Source: Stramenopiles sp. TOSAG23-6
Taxonomy: Eukaryota > Sar
Length of the DNA: 12,195 nt
Assembly (NCBI GenBank): GCA_900128565.1
Contig: LT636212.1
Span: 1-12,195 of the forward strand
Direction: 5' to 3'
Shown: positions 6,119-12,195 of the stretch, piece by piece
Layout of the letters: each line of letters begins with the position of its first letter
How positions within the stretch are numbered: the stretch's first letter is position 1
The notes under the pieces: model-generated
Database searches by the model: none
What the model saw: the letters and a program-made list of their open reading frames with translations, nothing else
Told to the model about the DNA's origin: nothing
Position numbers and translations under genes: made by a program

Positions 6119-8571
6119 TTAATCCTTGTACATATTCTCCTTTCTCGCAATCTTCGCTTTTGACTCGGTAGTTCTACGTAGATGTCTCGTAAAAGATGTA
6201 CTTGCACCATTTGAATAAAGGTCCTTAGCAAGATCCGAAAGATCATTCATTGAACTTTCGAAATCGAGTCCATTAATCGTGTTTCTAATTGCTCGCCCGT
6301 TCAATCCGGCAGCTTTTTCACCTTCAGGCGTATCCGGATATACAAAACACATAGCCCCGGGTAATCCAGGGGGGGCAAAGCAAGAAAATATCCCATATCT
6401 CGCCTTATAATCAAAATAGGTGAAGTCACCCAATACTTCAGGAAGCACATGAATGATCACTGCATCACCAAGCACTGCACACGATTCCTGCTTTATCTTT
6501 GTTAGCGTTCGTTTTTCAGTGAGAAGACAAGCAGCACGAGCATTTGGTTTACTATCGGTTCTGGAAAATTCTCTCTTTACAAAAACAATTTTTATTTCAC
6601 CCTCCAATCCTGAATTTTCTCGTCTTGACGTTTCAATAGCTAGCTTATCAACAGATACATCAAATACTGTATTCGCAATGTTTGCTATACAGCCATTGAC
6701 ATTTGTACTCGACGACACAAACGTTGCATAAGGCATTTTAGATGAATCACCAGGAAACACAACAATAGAAATTAAATTACCTCGATGTTCACTTCGTCGC
6801 TTTGTTTTACAAACCTGTTTGTGGGAATAATTGTGCATTGTTGACTTACCTTTCCAGTCTAGTTTTTGACCTATGTTGATTGTTATAAAGAATGAAATAT
6901 TAGTTAGTACACAACTTGTGAATATCATAGATGAAATCTTGGATTCTGTCAAATAATGCTCCAATGTAACGTACACGTTTTCCCACAATATTTCACGGAT
7001 TCACATCTTCCGCAGCTAAAAAATGTATTTTTTAAAGATTCTTTTGTTCCACAATTTGCACATATATTTACAGGCATAGGCAATTGAATAATCCGACCAG
7101 TATTAGCAGCATCTTGACCTTCTTCGTCCTCTGACTCATTATATGCACCTGCCGCATTTTGTCTCTCACGAAATTTTGCACGCATTTCAGGTTGTTTTTC
7201 CAATACTTTCGACTGCATTGTCACTCCTTTATCCTCCTCTTGCTGTTCCATTATAATTGTTCTACCACATATTTGATCCTCTGAATACGACTGGGTTACC
7301 CAAAAGGTCGCAAAAATCGAGCCTTGATCAGCAAATTCTTGAAGTTTCTCTTTCGTTGAGAGATCCCACATCTTTTCATCATACAGAAATCCCTCCGCTT
7401 TACTAGCATGTTTCATTCTCCCATAGCCATATCGCAATTTTTCCCAACCTTTCAGAACCTTTTCTAACTCTAACCTTAATGCAGACTTGTCTTCTACAAG
7501 CCTAATCAAACGTTTCAATTCCTTGCGAATAGTTTTAAACCGTAAGATAGAGCTCCAAAACTGTTGCGGGTCTACCGCTGCAAATATAGTTGGTTCAAGG
7601 CGGTTCGTGTCACCAATAGCCACAGCGGTTCTTAAGTACATTAAAGCCTCCTCAGGACCATAATCAAGAAATCTCTCTTGACGTGCAACAGATTTTTTTG
7701 TCTTGTCAGCAGAAAGGTGCATATATCGCACCTCTAAAGAGTCGTCACGCTCAGGATGTGGACAGGGGTATATTAAGTAAGAGCCGTTAGTCACGGCACC
7801 CATGCGCTCTGCGGAAAGGTCTTCCTTAGCATCGCGAATGCGATGAGGTGTAAACTTACCATAGATAGAGCCTTTTGCTTTTTTTCGTCTTGCAATTGAT
7901 TTACGTAGAAGTGCATCATCATCGGCAATTTTACAAAAATTAGCCAAGATTGATTCATCGAGAAGCGGAAAATCATCATTGCACTGGAGTTTATTACAAT
8001 ATCTTGCAACATTTAAATCGGTAAAGTCTAGAACAACTTGTTTCGAGAGAGGTGAAGTATGAACTAAGCCTGAAATTGCCATTTTCAAGTTACCACGAAA
8101 CCGACAGCAATCCCCAGAAAGATACTGCCGATCAGTTTCTTGCCCAAGGATGCAAATAGCATTGAAGTTTTTCGTTCGCAGATTTTTACGGCCTACACCA
8201 ACACCACATGGTGTGCACTCTAATATATCGAAATTCGCAGGTTGCAGTGATTTTTTTCCTTTTTGACCGTCTAGATGACATGCAAATCGTCCATTAGTCT
8301 GCTTGTTAATAATTTCACCTACACTGCCATTACATTTACGACCGGTCTCACTCTTTAACCCATGCACACAAATCAATGAACGAGGTTTTGGTCCCATCCC
8401 TTGACTTACAAGAAACTGGCGGTATTCCTCAGGAGTGAAAAATGATTTCAAAGCATCCCAGCCTTTCGGACTTTTTGTGCACTCACCTAGAAGCCTTTTG
8501 AATTCTGCTTTTCGGCCTTCCTGCATCATACTCAATAATTTCTCGAATTCTGCATCATTTCCCATGATCAA
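6119..8571 (-). CDS. MYND-type zinc-finger protein
   Basis: This two-exon gene (8571-6975 and 6870-6119) encodes about 782 residues. The exon junction falls inside a MYND zinc finger: ICANCG (Cys504, Cys507), SCGRC (Cys520, Cys523), KYCGKTC (Cys529, Cys533), then across the splice QKLDWKG and SHKQVC (His549, Cys553). All eight zinc ligands are present, which confirms the splice. Between DWK and HKQVC there are about eight extra residues compared with the usual finger. Near the N-terminus (about 67-116) lies an SH3-like stretch, VHGLKSETGRKCNGSVGEI leading to GRFACHLDGQ and LQPANF. This is a motif I associate with many algal and oomycete proteins. The middle is helical and charged. The C-terminal 230 residues are not recognised. 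MYND domains bind proline-rich partners; the specific function is unknown. The gene shares a promoter region with OPA3 (8572-8839) and converges on the helicase. Confidence 0.86.
6871..6974 (-). other. Canonical GT-AG intron in the MYND gene
   Basis: This intron of 104 bp starts GTACGT and ends ACATAG, with GTACTAACTAAT about 35 bases before the end as a strong branch-point match. It is phase 1, and removing it restores the MYND motif KTC-QKLDWK. It is unlike the repeat introns: it lacks their core and ends in AG. It serves as the local standard for ordinary splicing in this genome. Confidence 0.85.
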
Positions 8572-8839
8572 AGAATAGCAAACTGGTTAATTAAATTTTC
8601 TCTTTGAATGGATGGATACTACTGGAAAAATATAGTTTAAAGAAAAGAAACAAAATACTAGTAGATTGAACTGGATCAACATTTATATAAATCCCATTAT
8701 TTCGTGTTTTGTTGACTAGCAAAAGTAGCAGATGTCTTACATCATTCGCGGATGGTTCTTCTTACGCAAGAAAGACATAGATCATTACTGAATTGGGATT
8801 TATTCACGTGTTTTTACCCACGACATTGTTATCACAAGT
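8572..8839. promoter_or_regulatory. Divergent intergenic region between MYND gene and OPA3-like gene
   Basis: These 268 bases lie between two divergent start codons and presumably contain both promoters. The stretch is AT-rich with no open frame of note. A possible TATA-like ACATTTATATAAATCC lies near 8679-8694. No conserved motif, repeat element or RNA gene is recognised. Confidence 0.35.
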
Positions 8840-9475
8840 ATGGCACTTCCTGCAAAACTTGGTTTAATGATTCTAAAGGTTGGTGTAAAGCCATTTGCGA
8901 ATGCTTTAAAAGAAAGAGCTGCCACGAATGAAGCCTTCGCAAAAACTTGTGCTTCATTGGGCCGAAGGGCCACTCGTATGACTGCTTATTTAAAAATTCG
9001 CGCAGCTGGCCATGAACCCAAGGTAATTAAGGACACATTATCTAACAAAGCCGCGGTGAAGCGGGGTAGTGAAGTAATTGCTGAGCTCCTAATATTTAGT
9101 ATAGTGGGTACAGCTACAGTTGGTGTATTTTCCCAAAAGTCTTACCAGGAAGAAATAGAGAAGAAAGAAAAAGAAGAAAGGTTGGACGCTAGATTTAGAG
9201 CTTTAAGCGAGTCTGTAGATAAATTACAACAACAAATCAATGAATTGAGAAATACTTTGGAAGATACGAAGGCCAAAGTGTCTGTAGAAAAATTGAAAAA
9301 AGGTGGTAATGTTTTGAGTGTTTCACGTGCAACCAAAGAAATTGAAGATAATAGGTCAATGTTGAATAGTAAGTTTTATTTTTGGTGGGATGATGCTTAT
9401 GCATTGATGTGTTCAAGGATCAATGGCTTGGTGTATTCATGTGGACAAATGTTAATGCAATGGTATCGATATTAA
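8840..9475 (+). CDS. OPA3-like mitochondrial protein
   Basis: This is a single-exon gene of 211 residues of the OPA3 family (human OPA3, 179 residues, is a mitochondrial membrane protein linked to optic atrophy and lipid or fission phenotypes; the molecular role is not settled). Family signs: the N-terminus PAKLGLMILKVGVKPFANAL matches the usual LPxxKLxxLxIKxxSKPIANxxK pattern. A mid-section AFAKTCASLGRRATRM follows, and then the hydrophobic segment AELLIFSIVGTATVGVF (81-97) as the membrane-associated part. From about 101 to 150 it is a strongly charged coiled coil. The last 50 residues, with FYFWWDDAY, are not conserved as far as I can tell. The start at 8840 matches the family N-terminus exactly. 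It lies divergent to the MYND gene and ends 130 bases from the converging CEP44-like gene. Confidence 0.92.
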   Translation: MALPAKLGLMILKVGVKPFANALKERAATNEAFAKTCASLGRRATRMTAYLKIRAAGHEPKVIKDTLSNKAAVKRGSEVIAELLIFSIVGTATVGVFSQKSYQEEIEKKEKEERLDARFRALSESVDKLQQQINELRNTLEDTKAKVSVEKLKKGGNVLSVSRATKEIEDNRSMLNSKFYFWWDDAYALMCSRINGLVYSCGQMLMQWYRY

Positions 9476-9506
9476 TATAAACTTTTCTTTGTAGACTTTT
9501 TTTAAA

Positions 9507-9635
9507 TCTTTTATTCTTTTCGTTGAAGCAAAGAAGACGAGTTTTTTTTTTTTTTTTTTAAATCTTTTATTCTTTTCGTTGAAGCAAAGAAGACGAGGTT
9601 TCTTTTATTCTTTTCGTTGAAGCAAAGAAGACGAG
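9507..9635 (-). repeat. Three copies of the CEP44-like gene 3' end
   Basis: Copies of a 35-base segment lie at 9507-9541, 9563-9597 and 9601-9635. The rightmost copy is the true end of the CEP44-like reading frame (codons for SSSLLQRKE and the stop). The other two are duplicates lying beyond the stop. Rightmost and middle copies are exactly 38 bases apart; the middle and left copies are 56 apart because of an 18-base homopolymer of T (A on the gene strand). The sequence identity is essentially complete, so the duplication is recent. Confidence 0.9.
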
Positions 9636-11638
9636 GTTTCTTCAAAACGTCTACGAACTTCACTTATCCACTCAGGCATTGATGATGACTGTTTCGTTTT
9701 CCCCCATTCATGTATTGAATGATATGTAGTTTCTTCTTTACTAGTTTTGACATTTTTTATTTTTCGTTGATTTAGTTTTATATTTTGATTTTGATTTGAT
9801 TTTCGATCTTTTTTATTTTCCTCATTTGCTTTTTGATTACATTGAATTACATTTTGCTTAATATTTTCCTGACACTGATTTTCTTTAGTACAACCTTCTT
9901 TCATAGAAGATACTTCAAATGCTGGTTTTTGCTTTATTAAACTATGCTTCACTTTTTTTGGAATGGTGAATTCTTCTGGATTTTCTGCATTGGCTTTCAA
10001 ACAAAGATTCCCAAAACAACCATTAGGAAAACTGTTCATACTATTATTATTATCATTCTTTTTCACAGAATCATTTTGTTGCTTTTTATTAATTTCGATA
10101 GCATCCAAACTATTTAGAACTGATGGTTCATGATCAGTAACTGTTGGTAGAACTGAATTTACTTTCTTCTCTATTTGTTTTTCTAGGTGATTTAGTCTCA
10201 TTTTTATCAAAGTAAAAGAGTCATTTTGCTGAGAAGCAGGTTTGCTCACAATGTTGTTGCGTTCCACTTTATTCATTCTTCCTTCTAACAATAGCATTCT
10301 AGCCGATAAAGTTTCCGCCACGTCTTTCATTTGTTTTGCAATTTCTGCAACTTGACGAGTTATACTTTCCAAGACGAAGACATTTTGTATATTTTGTGTA
10401 TTTTCTTCGTTTTGTGTATTTTGTGTATTTTGTATATTTTGTGTATCTTGTATATTTAGTGTATTTTGTATATTTTGTGTATTTAGTGTATTTTGTATAT
10501 TTTGTGTATTATGCGTGTTTTGTATATTTTGTGCATTGTGTATGTTTATTTTGTTTGTATATGTATTCTCCTCTTCTTTTTCTTTCTGTGGTACAACCGT
10601 CAGATCCAGAGGGGTAAAACTTGACGAATTTGAATCCGTACTACATTTCGAACCTAATGAATTTCGACTTTGCTGAGTGTCACCTTCTTTATTATTATCC
10701 TCTTGGACGAGCTGTTCAGGTTTATTCTCCAATGTATAACATACTCTATTTTCTTGAATTATATTAGATGTATTATCAGTTGCATAACGATTATTTGAAG
10801 AGTCATCAAAATTAATACTTTGCTGAAGCGGGCTAGGGTTAGGGTTAGTCATCGTTTTTTTCTGAAGCATTTCCTTATAAATACTCTGCTGTAGCGTAGG
10901 CTGCTTAACTTTTTCATCGACTCGTCGTTTCATCCATAACTTATCAGAAGATAATCTTGCCTCTGCACGAAAGACTGCGGAGTTTGTTGCAGCGCGACCA
11001 CTCTCTCGCTTTCCTTTCAAAGCATTCCGTCGATTCAATACAACTTTTTGTTTTTCTGTGATAAGTTTACCTTCCTTTACAGCTTTTACAGCCGCAATGC
11101 GTTGAGCCCTTCTTACATTTACATCAGTGGTATCCAATTTTCTGTCTTTTCTGGGTCTCTGAATATTCTTTAGTTTACGTTGACGCTCAGTGTGCTTTTG
11201 AAAACACAAATCAATGCACTCACAAAGAAAGATTATTTTCTGTTCTACAAAACCATTGGAAAGTAATTGTTGCGAGGTTAGCCGAAGCCGATGATTAAAA
11301 CTTCGCTGTATTACACGGAGGATTCCACTCACAAAATCTGAATCTGTCTTTGCATACAGGTCGAAACCACTATCAGTAATTAATCTAGCGACATGGCGTG
11401 AATAGTCAAGAAAAATATAGTGTAATAGGGGGAGAAAAGACTTTGGGTCACCAAGAGATAGAGATTCAAAAGAGATTTCACGAGGATACGCTATTCGCTT
11501 TAATTGCCCCTTTAATTTGATGAAATTGTTCTGCATGTCACCTGTAGAGTGTAACATTGTGTAGAATAACCCGGGGGTTCGGAATTCACGAAGCTCTCTT
11601 TTTTGGCTGTAAATTTTCTTCAATTTTTTTCTTGCCAA
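9605..11638 (-). CDS. CEP44-like centriolar protein
   Basis: This single open frame of 677 residues (TAA stop) carries an N-terminal domain of the CEP44 family. CEP44 binds microtubules at the inner centriole and is needed for centriole-to-centrosome conversion. The matching region covers about residues 28-165: LKGQLKRIAYP, LGDPKSFLPLLHYIFLDYS, LITDSGFDLYAKTDSDF, then LTSQQLLSNGFVEQKI and FLCECIDLCFQKH. Human CEP44 has LRLLNYP, GDPAASLPIISYSFTSYSP, KNDLRF and GFAEWKI in the same places. Met28 (11557) or Met35 (11536) would align better with known starts than the first Met. The rest is disordered and Asn/Gln/Lys-rich, with a tandem NTQ/NIQ repeat, then a predicted coiled coil (about AEIAKQMKDVAETLSARML). 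Human CEP44 is about 390 residues, so the tail is longer here. It converges on OPA3, and its 3' end is duplicated downstream. Confidence 0.87.
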   Translation of the reverse strand: MARKKLKKIYSQKRELREFRTPGLFYTMLHSTGDMQNNFIKLKGQLKRIAYPREISFESLSLGDPKSFLPLLHYIFLDYSRHVARLITDSGFDLYAKTDSDFVSGILRVIQRSFNHRLRLTSQQLLSNGFVEQKIIFLCECIDLCFQKHTERQRKLKNIQRPRKDRKLDTTDVNVRRAQRIAAVKAVKEGKLITEKQKVVLNRRNALKGKRESGRAATNSAVFRAEARLSSDKLWMKRRVDEKVKQPTLQQSIYKEMLQKKTMTNPNPSPLQQSINFDDSSNNRYATDNTSNIIQENRVCYTLENKPEQLVQEDNNKEGDTQQSRNSLGSKCSTDSNSSSFTPLDLTVVPQKEKEEENTYTNKINIHNAQNIQNTHNTQNIQNTLNTQNIQNTLNIQDTQNIQNTQNTQNEENTQNIQNVFVLESITRQVAEIAKQMKDVAETLSARMLLLEGRMNKVERNNIVSKPASQQNDSFTLIKMRLNHLEKQIEKKVNSVLPTVTDHEPSVLNSLDAIEINKKQQNDSVKKNDNNNSMNSFPNGCFGNLCLKANAENPEEFTIPKKVKHSLIKQKPAFEVSSMKEGCTKENQCQENIKQNVIQCNQKANEENKKDRKSNQNQNIKLNQRKIKNVKTSKEETTYHSIHEWGKTKQSSSMPEWISEVRRRFEETSSSLLQRKE
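10382..10550 (-). repeat. In-frame tripeptide repeat (NTQ/NIQ) in the CEP44-like gene
   Basis: The plus strand shows a run of TATTTTGTG/TATTTTGTA units of 9 bases. On the coding strand it reads as repeated Asn-Thr-Gln and Asn-Ile-Gln tripeptides with occasional Leu, His and Asp. The period stays a multiple of three, so the frame is kept. It sits just before a predicted coiled coil. It is probably a slippage-prone, length-variable minisatellite encoding a disordered spacer. The plus-strand open frame over it is an artefact of the repeat. Confidence 0.9.
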
Positions 11639-11740
11639 AATCTCCGTTTATTTCAAATTCGAAAATGTTGAGATTTTCTCAGAGGCAAAATTTTTACTAA
11701 TACTAATAAATGAAACGATTATTATATAAGTCTACTACAT

Positions 11741-11905
11741 AATATTTTCAAGACTTTTTTATTTTTTGTTTTTTTTACCCTAAAATTTAAAAATATTTTC
11801 AAGACTTTTTTATTCTTTTTGGTTTTTCAAATATTTTCAAGACTTTTTTATTCTTTTTGGTTTTTTAAATATTTTCAAGACTTTTTTATTCTTTTTGGTT
11901 TTTTA
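11741..11905 (-). repeat. Four tandem copies of an upstream gene's 3' end (38-bp period)
   Basis: Copies begin at 11741, 11792, 11830 and 11868. The last three are exactly 38 bases apart and nearly identical; the first is diverged and displaced by about 13 extra bases. The rightmost unit overlaps the last codons (HLKNQKE) and stop of the gene ending at 11886; the others lie downstream of that stop. The units contain AAAAGAATAAAA on the gene strand, so each carries a copy of the stop codon and an AATAAA-like signal. The whole 247-base gap before the CEP44-like start is otherwise plain AT-rich sequence. Confidence 0.9.
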
Positions 11906-12040
11906 AATGGTTAAAACCAGCAACATCTCCTTTTTCTGTAATGGCAAATGCTTTGTATATATGACCCATTTCCTGTGGCTCCATCAATCTTTTATATCCA
12001 TCCACGATATTTTTTGCTTCTTCTTCATCAGCAGCATGCC
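11886..12040 (-). CDS. 3'-terminal exon of an unrecognised gene (partial)
   Basis: On the minus strand this gives about 50 residues ending in TAA at 11886: HAADEEEAKNIVDGYKRLM, then EPQEMGHIYKAFAITEKG, then DVAGFNHLKNQKE. The balanced composition and codon use (few Asn/Lys runs, good charge pattern) argue that it is real coding, but I do not recognise the family. The open frame continues a little upstream into the repeat element (KYFFTW), so the exact 5' end of the exon is unsure. With the TACAT end of the element as the boundary, it starts at 12040 in phase 1. The upstream exons lie beyond the window. The 3' end of this gene is the source of the adjacent 38-bp tandem repeat. Confidence 0.58.
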
Positions 12041-12129
12041 ATGTAAAGAAATATTTGAAATTATAAATTTGTTAGGTACAAAATTTGGTGCGAAAAAAAT
12101 TAAAATTAAAATTCATGATGAAAATGTAC
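12041..12129 (-). repeat. Introner-like repeat upstream of the right-edge exon
   Basis: On the minus strand this copy starts GTACATTTTCATCATGAATTT, resembling the helicase copy (GTACGTTTTAATCTTGAATTT). The core CGCACCAAATTTTGTAC with CCTAAC follows, and it ends AATATTTCTTTACAT directly before the exon at 12040. It is 89 bp, slightly shorter than the others and more diverged in the core. As in other copies there is no AG between CCTAAC and the conserved TACAT end. It lies in sense orientation with the gene. Confidence 0.72.
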
Positions 12130-12195
12130 ATGGCAAAAAAAAAAAAAAAAAAAAAATAAAAAATTTGTTTAGGTAAAAAATTTTGTACCAAAAAA
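12130..12195 (-). repeat. Second, partial introner core plus 22-base homopolymer at right edge
   Basis: The minus strand begins GGTACAAAATTTTTTACC at the window edge, followed by TAAACAAATTTTTTA and a run of 22 T (12135-12156), then GCCAT just before the next element. This is another copy of the core and CTAA-containing segment in the same orientation as its neighbour. The two form a tandem or nested pair like the composite at 1976-2166, or two introns separated by a micro-exon. The 5' part is outside the window. Confidence 0.6.

Noticed and set aside
7791-8012. Short minus-strand frame within the MYND gene
   Set aside because: It is an alternative frame inside a long, continuous coding exon.
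9541-9597. Retroposed mRNA end, because one copy of the CEP44-like 3' segment is followed by 18 A
   Set aside because: The other copies are joined without A runs and in one direction with a fixed step; tandem duplication with homopolymer slippage explains it more simply.
10336-10617. Plus-strand open frame with repeated VYFVYF
   Set aside because: It is the reverse of the NTQ/NIQ coding repeat of the CEP44-like gene; repeats with a 9-base period keep several frames open.
10834-10848. Telomere-like run TAGGGTTAGGGTTAG, possible interstitial telomere
   Set aside because: Only about two and a half units, and it encodes the in-frame TNPNP peptide of the CEP44-like protein. Most likely chance.
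11741-11905. 38-bp direct repeats as a CRISPR array
   Set aside because: Units are directly contiguous with no unique spacers, overlap a eukaryotic gene's last codons, and the region has introns.

Overview
This window is AT-rich nuclear DNA from a unicellular eukaryote. Genes have introns, A/T-rich 3' ends and a spliceosomal intron with a TACTAAC-like branch site. Genes for a centriolar protein (CEP44-like), a DNA-PKcs-like kinase N-terminus, an OPA3-like mitochondrial protein and a DDX24/Mak5-type ribosome-biogenesis helicase suggest a flagellate or zoosporic protist that builds centrioles. The exact lineage cannot be read from the sequence. Both TGA (helicase) and TAA (OPA3, MYND gene, CEP44) serve as stops.

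Layout. 1-1344 (minus): an Asp/Glu racemase-family 5' exon, then a repeat-type intron, then an exon encoding a C2 domain, then the start of another repeat copy at the window edge. 1613-2861 (minus): a 5' exon resembling the N-terminus of DNA-PKcs, a composite repeat intron, then a terminal exon of unknown identity. 3141-5966 (plus): a nearly complete DEAD-box helicase interrupted by one repeat intron. 6119-8571 (minus): a two-exon MYND zinc-finger protein. 8840-9475 (plus): OPA3-like protein. 9605-11638 (minus): CEP44-like protein. 11886-12195 (minus): the last exon of an unrecognised gene, preceded by one or two further repeat copies.

The outstanding feature is a short dispersed element of about 90-105 bp that sits in introns: in the racemase/C2 unit, the DNA-PKcs-like gene, the helicase and the right-edge gene, with a partial copy at the left edge and a coding-strand fragment inside the helicase. 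Intact copies start GTAYGTTTT-like, carry a near-palindromic core GTACRAAATTTYGTAC followed by CCTAAC, and end in (A)TACAT. They lie in sense orientation relative to the host gene. This is the behaviour expected of introner elements (mobile introns). Unusually, the conserved 3' end has no AG, and the two ends are imperfect inverted repeats, so the splice boundaries themselves look odd. At two of these introns the exons on either side do not obviously belong to the same protein. This could be real exon shuffling or assembly joining at the repeats.

A second pattern is that the 3' ends of two neighbouring minus-strand genes (last codons, stop and a few downstream bases) are tandemly duplicated, both with a 38-bp period. 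The genes are not an operon. They are typical independent eukaryotic genes in divergent and convergent pairs with short intergenic spacers of about 110-280 bp.
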